This document shows, one piece after another, positions 46,930 through 57,004 of a stretch of 64,000 nucleotides of DNA. The translations under genes and the position numbers were made by a program. This stretch comes from Epiperipatus broadwayi (Eukaryota; Onychophora; Udeonychophora; Euonychophora; Peripatidae), in contig JAQFVV010012398.1 in NCBI GenBank assembly GCA_028023455.1, forward strand, positions 4,180,682-4,244,681. Reading direction: 5' to 3'. How positions within the stretch are numbered: the stretch's first letter is position 1; each line of letters starts with the position of its first letter. The notes beneath the pieces were generated by a model. That model had not been told where the DNA came from, searched no databases, and was given only the letters and a program-made list of their open reading frames with translations.

Positions 46930-47905
46930 ATGTGTTGTTTATTTGTTTGTTATTACTAACAAGTTGTTTGAATTTAAAACGTTTTAAATAAAGTTTAAAA
47001 TTTTCTGGAAATTTTTTAATGATAGATGATAGAAATAGTCCCAAATATTATCACATGTACTATTTTGCTTCCTTTCCTAACATAATTTTCAATTTTAATT
47101 TACATACTATATATACTCTGTATTAAAAAAATACAAGCAAAATATATTAATTTTATATTATAATAAACAAGAATAAATGCGATAAATTAATTATATGATG
47201 TGTAAAATGCAAAATCTTTTAAAAATCTGTTTGGAACATTTCATTTTCTCACATTATCAATAACACTGAACACAGATAACATATAAATTTCAACTTTAGT
47301 TAAAAATTAAATAGCTATATATTTTTTTCCGACCAGGATATTGTAACATCAATTGTACTATTTTATTTCTATAAAAGTTACGATATTATCCCCTCCCCCC
47401 TCAGATTTTCAGTAGTGTAAAAAAAAACACTTATTCTAATCAAATATTTTATTAGTTTTATATATTTATACAGTGTATACTAAAAAATATAATCACTAAC
47501 AATAAACTAATTAGTTATTTTTAAAAAAATTAAATGTGTACATTTTCAAATGAAATTTGCTTTTTGATAAAAATACTGTTTAGTAATAATAATTTTATTA
47601 CATGTAAATGGTTTTATATTCGCGTTTTTAATTTACAGTTTTAAATTATTGGAATATATTTTATTTGAATATGTCTTATAAATAATATATATATTTAAAA
47701 AAATTAACGTGAACTTAAAACGTAACTAGACCCCCCTTCCCTGCAAGATAGAGTTTAGATTATTTATCTCAAATCTGGAATCTTTTTTCTACTGAAATCA
47801 ATCCAGTGACAATTGCTATTTGACGTCATATATATAAAAAGAATAGTTGTGTCGTTATGTTTATGTATTTATAAATCAATACACCAACTTCTTTTTAAAT
47901 CTTGT
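46930..47905. other. AT-rich sequence, no gene seen
   Basis: Short C runs near 47391-47400 and 47731-47737. A TGACGTCA palindrome at about 47821 is isolated. No coding motif. Confidence 0.4.
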
Positions 47906-47909
47906 TTAT

Positions 47910-48500
47910 AAAAAGTATAAATATATACCAACGTTTCGGCTATTTTACAATATAGTCTTTATCAAGGAAACTGAAAAATACAAATACATAAATATTCCAA
48001 ATAATTCCCCCCAAAAATAAAAAAAACACTAAAAAATACTCTTTACTTCAAACTCTTTCTATTACAACAATCTCAAATTTTTATCACATTTTTTATATTT
48101 ATATACCTTATTTAAAAATACCCAAAGAACATTTAATTAACAAATATATTATTTTCTTTTCAATTAACATTCTATTCAATTCAGGTTTAATTTCACTAAT
48201 GTAAACAAATTCCTTACTTTATTATTCTTTCATATTATGATTTTATACATTCTAAAAGTTTTATTTGAAAATCTTTGTTTAAATTTAGTCATATTATTAT
48301 AAACAACAGAATTTTTATCATTTAAATGCCGTTTTAATTTAGTTTTTAATTTATTTTTTGCAGCCCCAAGTTATGACATCTCTATATTATTTTTAATACA
48401 ATTCAAACATTTTATTATGTAAACTGAATTCATAATTTCTAAATTATTACACTCCCTAATATTATGAATTAAAAAACTTTTCTTTTTATAAACAGGATAA
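47910..48500 (-). mobile_element. Penelope-like relic with GIY-YIG remains, minus strand
   Basis: Near 47931 is ACGTTTCGGCTATTTTACAA followed by TCTTTATCAAGG, a terminus type common in Penelope-like elements. On the minus strand from about 48480 down, one frame reads IMNSVYIIKCLNCIKNNIE, then KNKLKTKLKRHLNDKNSVVY and FKQRFSNKTFRMYK, which matches the GIY-YIG domain start (VYKIKC, then a basic helix). Stops interrupt it. Part of it is repeated in inverted orientation at 48735-48945. Confidence 0.55.
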
Positions 48501-48945
48501 ATGAAAATATTTATATTTATTAATTATTTTATATAATTTCCTAACTTTAACAAAAAAAAATATTTTGAAATATTGAAACCAATATAAATCACCTTATTAT
48601 TATTCTTATTTAATCTTATTATATTCTTTATTTTATCAATATTTTTATTAGAAATTATGAATTTGATTTGCATAATGTTTGAATTGCATTAAAAAAATAT
48701 AGAGATTCATATGTTGGTACTAAAAAAATAAATTAGAAACTAAATTAAAACTGCGTTTAAATGATAAAAATTCTGTTGTTTATAATCATACGATTAAATT
48801 TAAACAAAGATTTTCAAATAAAATTTTTAAAATGTATAAAATCATACTATGAAAGAATTTACATTAGTGAAATTAAGACTGAACTGAATAGAATGTTAAT
48901 TGTAAAGAAAAAAAGGAAATAATAGATTTGCTAATTAAATGGGTT
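48150..48945. repeat. Inverted repeat of a Penelope-like fragment, ~210-bp arms
   Basis: Left arm about 48150-48365 and right arm about 48735-48945 are inverted copies; for example TTTTATCATTTAAATG at 48317 pairs with CATTTAAACGCAG-type sequence at 48750, and TATAAACAACAGAATTTTTA pairs with AAAAATTCTGTTGTTTATAA near 48766. The spacer is about 370 bases. Confidence 0.65.
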
Positions 48946-49230
48946 TTTTTTTTATGTATTGACTTATATATATTGAAAGTTATAAACCTTTTTTTAAAAA
49001 AGTGTGTAGATATTTTAAATTTGTTGGTTTTTATATCTAACACTCAATTCAAGATTATACTGACCAGCCACCATAGAATCTTAAAATTAAAAGTAAATGC
49101 TTAACCATTTTTGCTCTAAATTAATATTTACTGGTAATCTATATTTTACTAAATATATGATTTTTCATTTTGGACAAATATTCATAACAAATGTAGCTTT
49201 AAATTTTCTTTAGCCTTTGTAATATTAAAA

Positions 49231-49740
49231 AAGTGGGTGCTGATTTAGTTTGCACTCATGGCCTTTTTGAAATTTAAAGATCTGACAAAACCATCACTGA
49301 CACATCCAACCTATAAATGACATAAATATTGAATACTAGTACTTTAAATTCATATTTTAAAAATTATAAGCTAGTAAAAAATAATGTTTTATTTCATATG
49401 GATATATAATATAATCTTTTAGTATTTGAAAATTATAAGCTTGGTTTGATCAGACTTCTGCATCTTTTGGAAAATACTTTGTATTGGCCAGACCATCCTT
49501 CCCTCTCCCCACATATTCCGGCACTTTGTGCCATCATATTTCAAATATTTTATAAAGGTAAATTAAAAAAAAAAACTCTAACAAAATAAAGCATATTATT
49601 TTTACTAGCTTATAATTTCTAAAATATGAATTTAAAGTACTTTTCTTCAATATTTATGTCATTTATCAGTTGGATATGTCAGCAGTGATTTTTAGATTTC
49701 AAAATGGCTGTGAACGCAAAGTAAATCAGGATCAGAAAGT
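49231..49740. mobile_element. MITE-like element with ~165-bp inverted ends
   Basis: Left 49231-49395 and right 49595-49740 are inverted copies. Paired blocks include TATAAATGACATAAATATTG (49312) with CAATATTTATGTCATTTATC (49648), and AAATTATAAGCTAGTAAAAA (49361) with TTTTTACTAGCTTATAATTT (49598). The 200-base interior has no reading frame. No target duplication could be fixed. Confidence 0.7.
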
Positions 49741-49744
49741 GTAT

Positions 49745-51765
49745 TTGTTATTATGAATGAGTAGTTTGATCTATGGGATTCCACAATTAGAAAAATCACA
49801 ATCCTATAAAATCCACATTTGCAAAATCCCTTAGTTTGAAATATGAATTTTTTTCTACACAATAGGCTTTTTCATACCTGCACTTATATATGTAATATAT
49901 AGGGTTTGAACTCATATTTTCACATGGTCCTCAACCATCCATGCTATCTCATACTGCTGATATACTTGATCACACACACATGTCAAAAAGATAAATAGTC
50001 ACCAATATAAGTAATTTGTGCTAAATCAGCACTCATCAGTTGGTTCAGATTATTATCTCCACACATATATATAAGCTCAGCTTATATTAAGATAGCCAAT
50101 CTTCAGACTTAAACTACTCCACACCACAACTCTTCAGCCATCCATTCCATTGAAAATCTGATGATTTATAGTTTAAATGATCTAGTTTGTGTTATTCTAA
50201 TCTGTGCACATTTATTGGAAGATATTAACTAATTGTAAATACAGAGCTTTTTACCTTTGCCTATTGACTACAAAGAAGCAAGCTGAATAAAAAAGCACTT
50301 GGGACATTTTCACAATAACAAAAAATAATTTTAGATTAAAAACCTTGTTCTGATTCACAGCTAGACATCCGATTTAAAGCTAAATAAAACATTCTGAATC
50401 TTTTTTAAACTTACAAAAAAATAAGCCTTAATTAATATAAATTTCTTGCTACAAAAGATTAATTATTATCTTTTGCTGAGTTAAGCATCACCATATTTAT
50501 TGTTGAGATTGCATGCAATCCATCAATTATCTAGGCATTAATTCAGTTAATAAGATATTTAAAACAATGGCTAAAGATTTTTAATGATGCATTTGCATAA
50601 ATAAACTGTTTGTGAGATCATCTAATGTTCCATTGATCAAATCCTTATATGAAGTCACTGCTATCTATGAAAAACTTCGAAGGTAAAATTAACAATATTA
50701 TAACTATTTGCAGTATGAGAGTAACTTATACATTTTATTTGTTGATTAAAACACTTTATTTACTAATAAAACAAGTTTACAAAAGATTATAAACTATATA
50801 GAAAAAGACAATCTTTAAAAGTTCAAAAAACCCACTTCTATGGCCTTGATTCCAATGCCTTTTGTAATCTTTGATTTTATTTTAGTAATAGTAAATTGTT
50901 AATAAAACAAAAATTAAACCCATAGGACATTTTTTGGAAGTTTACTGTTTTTAAATAGCAATAAAGTAGTGCAAAAAAAAAAAATAGATTTTAAGAAATA
51001 AAAACACCTAAAAAAAAAAAACAGAAATTAAATCATAAAATTAAAATATTTGAATATAATATACATTTATTTTAGATTTTCATAAACTGACAATAAATGA
51101 GAATACTCAGTAGCTAAAGGATTTGTTTGTTCCTTTTAAAAAAATATCTATCATTTTCCCTTTTTTATTTGGCTTAAATTTTTTAATTATCTATTTCCAA
51201 CCATGATTATTAATTTTATGACTTCTCCTAAGAGTCATTCCAATTATTATCAAATCCAGACATTCTAAAGTTTTCAGAAACAATTTTGTATGTTCTTAGG
51301 AATTTAGATTTACTATCTAAATAAAACAGTTCAATCAATTCTAATCTTCCTTTTTATAAATAACTTAAATGATTTTACAAAATGTGCATAACTATTTTTA
51401 AAACTATATTAATGGATATGAAGTTTTTTATTCCCCATCAACTATTCTGTATTCAAACTTTCTGATTCAATAAATATTTCTCTTTCGTTGTGAAACCAAG
51501 AATCCAGCTTTATTAAATGGAAAAAACGACTCTTAAACTGGATAAAATGATTGCTGCAATCTGTAAGATTGAAAAAATTATATATTAGGAATATTTGCAA
51601 TACTCTGACTTTCCTAACATTAATCACTTTCAGGACCAGTGCTTTACCACCGTTAACCAATTATTTATCAAAACAGGTTTATTCAACTATGTTTACAATA
51701 AAATAAAAAATTATAAAATAACATTAAATTTGGCAATACATTTATAAACCATTAAATTACTTAAT
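49745..51765. other. AT-rich sequence, no gene recognised
   Basis: A 72-residue minus frame at 51442-51660 lies just past the LINE D relic but shows no motif I know; it may be part of the same element or chance. Confidence 0.4.
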
Positions 51766-51770
51766 GTCCA

Positions 51771-52172
51771 ATATTAGTAAGATTCCATGTGGAATTTACT
51801 ATAAAGTGAGGAGCTAACTTCAAATCTCTTTCTTTGATATCTTTTAATTTTTGTAAAAAAAATTAATGTTGGATCAGGTATAACTGACTTGAAGATTAGG
51901 AAGCATCTGACAAACCATAGACAGAAAGTGATGAAAGTTGCACTTTTTATAATTGCAAAATCCCCATAAGCAAAACCTTCTATGAGTGTGTTGATAATTG
52001 GATGTTTTGGTGTATAAATTTGATTAATCAATATTCTACAGCCTTGAAGAGAGGAACAATCATTGAAAATGTGAAATATGGTATCATCCTCCCTATGGCA
52101 GAGTGAGCAAACAGGGTCCAAAGATGAAAAACCTCTATACTGTACCGGTATAAATCCACCACGCTTACTCAT
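51771..52172 (-). pseudogene. LINE (family D) C-terminal region with CCHC finger
   Basis: The minus-strand frame gives SKRGGFIPVQYRGF, then CSLCHREDDTIFHIFNDC, a C-x2-C-x8-H-x4-C finger with the same spacing as in LINE family A but different sequence, followed by about 90 residues to a stop. This is the C-terminal part of a LINE polyprotein. It ends abruptly at 52172 on the N-terminal side, where an unrelated insert begins; its continuation is at 54783-55080. The part itself is uninterrupted. Confidence 0.6.
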
Positions 52173-52487
52173 ACACAGTACCCGAGTTCAAACCCAGTCC
52201 ACGTTTAAGAATAAATTCCCAAAACGCCAACTGAATTCAAACCCAAACCCCGGCATGACCAACCGATGATGACTTTACACCAGCACAGGGTTATCCCTTT
52301 TCTAGCTCAGCTTAGAACATAGACTAAATTCTTACAGTTCATGATAAATAGATTTATTAGACTATAGATACTGGGACGGTCATTTATGTGACGTATATAT
52401 TTAAGTTGCCAATACAGACAGTAAGTGGCTAAATAGACTTAGAGAGTAATAAGGTGGAGGACACAAAGATTAAGATTAAATAAAGTG

Positions 52488-52600
52488 TTTAATAAGCAAA
52501 TATAAAGCATATAAATATAGTGTTAAATAAGACAAATAGAAAGCACATGAATATAATGTTATATAATAGAAATATACAGCATATAAATATAGTGTTATAC
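52488..52600 (+). repeat. Minisatellite, about 3 units of 37-43 bp
   Basis: Units contain AAGCATATAAATATAGTGTT with the variants AAGCACATGAATATAATGTT and CAGCATATAAATATAGTGTT. Confidence 0.65.
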
Positions 52601-52820
52601 AGTACGGTAAGACTTCATAAATCCTCTTGTATTTGGCTACTAGTCTTTAGTGAACGTTTTATTTAATAAACAAACTTATGCCAATAGCTGTGTGATTGAA
52701 GGATTGACGGGTGGTTAAAAGGATCAGAGTATTAGAGCATTGGAAAAAATATTTATCTAAAGATTTTTGTTTACTTATTTTATTTGAATAGGCTCGAGCC
52801 GGAACGTAGACGAACAGTGG

Positions 52821-52990
52821 AGGTGGTTTTATATAAATACGACATAAGAGATAGATGTACTGGTGGTTTTATATATATACGACATGGAAGATAGATGAAC
52901 TGGTGGTTTTATATAATTACGACATGGAAGATAGACGAACTGGTGGTTTTATATAAATACGACCTGGAAGATAGATGAACTGGTGGTTGC
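52821..52990 (+). repeat. 40-bp minisatellite, four full units
   Basis: TGGTGGTTTTATATA plus ACGACATGGAAGATAGATGA is repeated with starts at about 52821, 52861, 52901 and 52941, and a partial unit at 52981. The period is exactly 40 and the units are nearly identical. Confidence 0.85.
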
Positions 52991-53420
52991 CTACCTTCAA
53001 AAGCCCTACAGTAATCACTTGCGGTGCATTAACGGAATACCGGGCAGCTTGTACTTTGACAAGGCTTAATGCCCCCAAGTAGTTCCGGGACACTACAACC
53101 AGCCGGGATCATTTCGAACCCCGGTGATCCAAGAGATTACCGGGAAAGAAAAACTGCTTTCATTCCCCAATGGTAGAATGGCGAGACGCTAACTTCAGCG
53201 AAGGGACGGCATTGCCACAGACGTGAAAGACGAATACTTGAAGCGGATTTTTTTAAGAGAAATTATATAAAACCTGGAAACTATTTGTCTGTTTCTACGC
53301 CACAGGCTGAGATCCTTATCCCAATAAAAACATAGCGAAATTAAACTGAAGGTGAAAAACAATAATTAGTTAATTTTACTCTGGGACTCTTAACCCTCCG
53401 GGTTAACAGGCGGTAGCGAC
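52985..53420. other. C/G-rich zone within the insert, unrecognised
   Basis: Contains many CCGG and CG sites (for example AATACCGGGCAGC, ACCAGCCGGGATC, GATTACCGGG). No long frame. It could be a promoter-like region or untranslated part of an unidentified element. CCTCCGGGTTAACAGGCGG lies near 53396. Confidence 0.4.
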
Positions 53421-53883
53421 ATTATCAAATTATACAGGGAGTTATTTCTCAGATCAGACATGACATTAAGATAACACTTTGAAACTATTATATATATATT
53501 TAATATTGAACCTTAGATTGTTAATTTTATAACAACTTAACATAGAACAATAAAGTGATTTAACATTTACTAACTCGGACTGTGAAAGAATATTTAATTC
53601 AGAAAATGAAATTACTTTTAAGATAACTTGATCATTATTACACACTAATTTACACAGAGTTGGAAATATTACTATTGGCAATGTTTGTTTATGAAATAAG
53701 CAACATAAGAAAATATAAATGCATTCAGTTGAAATATTATTACTATTAATTACAATTTTATAAATGATTTCTAAAGACTAGAGCAGAGGATTAAAAAGGA
53801 AAAGAAAATTTACTGACAGGTTAAATAATAGCATTATAAATGATATAAAAAAAACTTACATATGATTTACTTGATTGATAATA

Positions 53884-54320
53884 TTAAGCACGTAAGAAAG
53901 TTAAAGTTCGTGTAACAAAGTTCTCTTCTTTCTTCATCCAGCTTGGCTTGTAACGTAGGCGCGCATTTTTGAAAGTTATTTGTAAGGCATAGTAAATTTT
54001 GAGATTGGAAGTTGGAAATTCTGAAGTATATGAAACATGATCAAACAGCGGCACGAGGATCCATATTGGCGGGCAGAGATCAGCTCCTGGCAATTAGCCC
54101 ATGAACATGGCGATTCACTGGTAAACTTCTTAATAAGATATTTGAATTATTATTAACTGCTGTGTTGTCTCGAGACTACCTCTCTCAAACACGACCAAAG
54201 TTAGAATGTAAGTTTTTTCTAGAATTTGCCACTGCTGACCTTTCCGACTTGTTTTTGTTTTAGGCTCCGCCTACTTTCTCTAGCCTCTAGCGATGCAGCT
54301 TGACCAACAATCAATTATCT
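53884..54320. other. CpG-containing region with a short minus frame
   Basis: A 69-residue minus frame (starting MPGADLCPPIWILVPLFDH) covers 53884-54093 and is followed at higher coordinates by CpG-containing sequence with GGCTCCGCC near 54263. This could be a first exon with promoter, or part of the insert. I recognise no domain. Confidence 0.25.
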
Positions 54321-54782
54321 GTTTTTAGCAATCTTTTAATTTAATATGCCATTTTTAAATCGATACATTAATTACATATAAAAATTCCTTACTAATTTTG
54401 ACTACAACTTAATTGCTCTGAACATTTGTGCAATTAGATTTTAATTAAAAACACTGATCAAAGGAATGTGATTTTTGATCAGCATTTTTAAACGACTTTA
54501 TACAATTTTAAAACTAAAATTTAAAACAAATACGCCCGCACTGAAACTTTAAATTAAATGATATAAATTCGCAAACCACGCACACACAAATATTATTTCA
54601 TGGTTTGCGACATTTATAGACGGAATCTTTACATATTGACTGATAACTATAAAATATATAATTAATTTTTATTATAAATTAAAATAGACAAAATCTCACT
54701 GCGGGCGAACAGTAGTTTGAATTACCGTACATAAAAACACTTGAAACGAAGATCGGTTCTCCGATCTGTCTGTTTCAATACA

Positions 54783-55080
54783 TCACAAGAAAGTGGCTTG
54801 TTGGAAGGGCATTGAGATTTAGCTTTAGAAGAAAGTCCAAATATTTTGGTTCTAGATTACATCTTTTATATTTCTTTATAATGGCAAAGTTTGTACAGGT
54901 AAGAATGTTGTGATCTGGGATAATTGTTGAAAAAAAAAGAAGATAGGCATCCCAATAATGAAGTTTCATTGGTTTTATTTGAGTTAAAGGTGTGAGAATT
55001 TTTGCAATGTCAATTAAGACTTGTGTCAGCCAACCATCATTAATTGGAGGTGGAGTATCTGTAGGATGAATAGATAGAAA
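54783..55080 (-). pseudogene. LINE (family D), part preceding the finger
   Basis: The minus frame reads PTDTPPPINDGWLTQVLIDI, then MKLHYWDAYLLFFSTIIPD, LEPKYLDFLLKLN and ALPTSHFLVM, and breaks off where the insert begins at 54780. The block at 51771-52172 continues in a natural way (SKRGGFIP). A stop lies just before this part, near 55080. I call it LINE because of the finger that follows; this part alone has no RT signature. Confidence 0.45.
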
Positions 55081-55304
55081 AGGTTAACCAATTATATTGC
55101 CATTTTTGCAACGTCCTTTTGATTTCACCATTTATATTAAGCAATTTTATTTTATGTGACCACTTTTTTTTTATTCTTAATTATTTTTCTTAAGCACAAT
55201 ACTAGAATAACTCTAATCCAAAAGGAATTCTATCTAGACAACTTATTTCACATGCTTAGTCACCTCCTTGGGCTTTTCAAATTAAATCACTTCTCTGATT
55301 GTTG

Positions 55305-56960
55305 AAAATTGTATTTTAAACTGTCTTAAACCTCTTTTGTTAATTGGAATAGATAAACAGATTTAATTAATCTATAAAAAGATTAAATTGTTTATACATT
55401 GTTGTTTTTTAGTTTAAAATCATATAAAGTAAATAAGATATATAAAAAAATTCTAAATTTGATTTCTATTTTATCTGTTTGAATCTAGTTATACAATTGA
55501 GTAATTTTGCTATAAAATGAGCTGTCTTCATTTAGTTTTCTCTTCGACTGTTTTTAGCTTCAAATGGATGATGCAAATTATGTACTAGGCTATAATAAAT
55601 AAAATAAAAATCTTTTGCTACTGCAAGCTGCTTTTAAAAACTGCTGATAATAATCATAAGTGAAGGAGAAGCTAACTTTCCAATAGAGAAAGGAAAAATA
55701 TTAATTATGAAAAAGTAATTTTCAATATGAATGAGCAAAAGAAGCTTTTAAGTACTTATTGCTGCAGTCCATAACAAGAAAACTGAAAGCCTACTTCAGA
55801 GAGAAAATGTCTCAGCTTGCCTAAAGCTTTGTTAAAATAACCTACCAAATATGAGGGAGAGAAAATAAAGGAAAACTTTTATAAACATTTAACTCGCATT
55901 TTCAATACTTTTCAAGAGGATCAGATCAATAGATAAATATATTATTACCTGTATATGTGCAAAAGAATGAAGTTGGAAGGGTATAAACCAATATCAGAAT
56001 CTAAAAAATGGGAAGCTCTTTTATAATAACATATCAGAATTAGAAAGCCACAAGAAGCAATTTGTGAACTCTGTATAAGGACAGTATATAGAAAATCATA
56101 TTGTCAAAAGGAAAAAAGTCACAAGAATTACAAGACATAAAATCCAGAGCAAATAGATATAAAAATACATATGTTTTAAAGTATTTTGTGTAAATGAGCA
56201 CAATTTAAAAAAGGTGATCTTTTTTTTCTTTCTCTTCAAATATAATTATCAATATATTTTTTATCTGAAAGTAATTATTTGAATTTAATTCTACAGTTTT
56301 TTTTATTTATTACTATCATATATGTAAAAAATATGCCTATTTCTTTATTAGGAGGTGGTTTAGATTTTAAAATGCATTTGTAATTTAATTTTTTCATACC
56401 AAATTGTTAGCTTTATTAAAATATATTTCTTCATTATTCTTAGCAGTATTTTAATATAGATATAAAATAAAGCTGAGTGATAAATGTAGGGTGTGAGTGA
56501 TTTATAACATGTTATATAAAAGTAAATTAATTATAGAAGAGTTAGCATTATGAGTGATACCAGGTCTAAAATAATAATAATAATGAAGGTTAATTTAACA
56601 CATTATGATGTGTGATGGAAAGGCCATAATGCTTAAAATGGTTGGCAAACATTAATTATAAATATTTCATCATGTGAACCATAGATTGACCATCAGAAAA
56701 ATTATGGTGAGAAATGTGGTTAATCTGTCTATCAAATATATATATTGGAGAAAATATAAGTGATCTATTACATGTGGTTGCCCAAGTAGAGTCTGTTTAA
56801 AACCTAAGGTTCAAATCACATCTGGTACATTTGGACACCCAACTAGGTACAACATAAATAATACTCATCTGATGTGGTACATTTGAATACCCAAGTGGAG
56901 TCATAAGAAGCCTTCAGCTGTCTAATACTTTTAGCTGCCCAAGTGGAGCCGCAAGATCTC
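55305..56960. repeat. Left copy of a ~1.6-kb direct repeat
   Basis: Aligns with 59567-61105 through many blocks: GATAAACAGATTTAATTAAT (55362 and 59618), AAAATCCAGAGC (56139 and 60386), AAATTAATTATAGAAGAG (56525 and 60745), AAAACCTAAGGTT (56799 and 60968). Divergence is high. Both copies could be old LTRs or a segmental duplication. Confidence 0.65.
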
Positions 56961-57000
56961 TATTTGAACACCCAATTTCATTGAGTTGTAACATAATATA
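56760..57000. repeat. Degenerate repeat with CCCAAGTGGAGT
   Basis: The motif CCCAAGTAGAGTC, CACCCAACTAGG, CCCAAGTGGAGTC and CCCAAGTGGAGCC recurs about every 40-70 bases (near 56780, 56837, 56892, 56938) and again at 60949 and 61058. Confidence 0.55.
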
Positions 57001-57004
57001 GGAA

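Larger units (their letters stand above)
52173..54780. mobile_element. Unclassified 2.6-kb CpG-richer insert splitting LINE D
   Basis: The LINE D frame stops at one side of this block and resumes at the other, with CAT present at both junctions (52170-52172 and 54781-54783). The block is visibly richer in CG dinucleotides than the rest of the window. It contains two minisatellites (52488-52600 and 52821-52990), a C/G-rich zone (52985-53420), short minus frames (53466-53681, 53884-54093) without known domains, an inverted repeat near 54533-54708 and a hairpin GATCGGTTCTCCGATC at 54751-54766, close to the right end. There are no TIRs, LTRs or transposase motifs that I can read. Confidence 0.5.

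Noticed and set aside
53884-54093. Candidate first exon of MGLL with CpG promoter
   Set aside because: No lipase similarity, no donor of the needed phase seen, and it lies inside the insert that interrupts a LINE.
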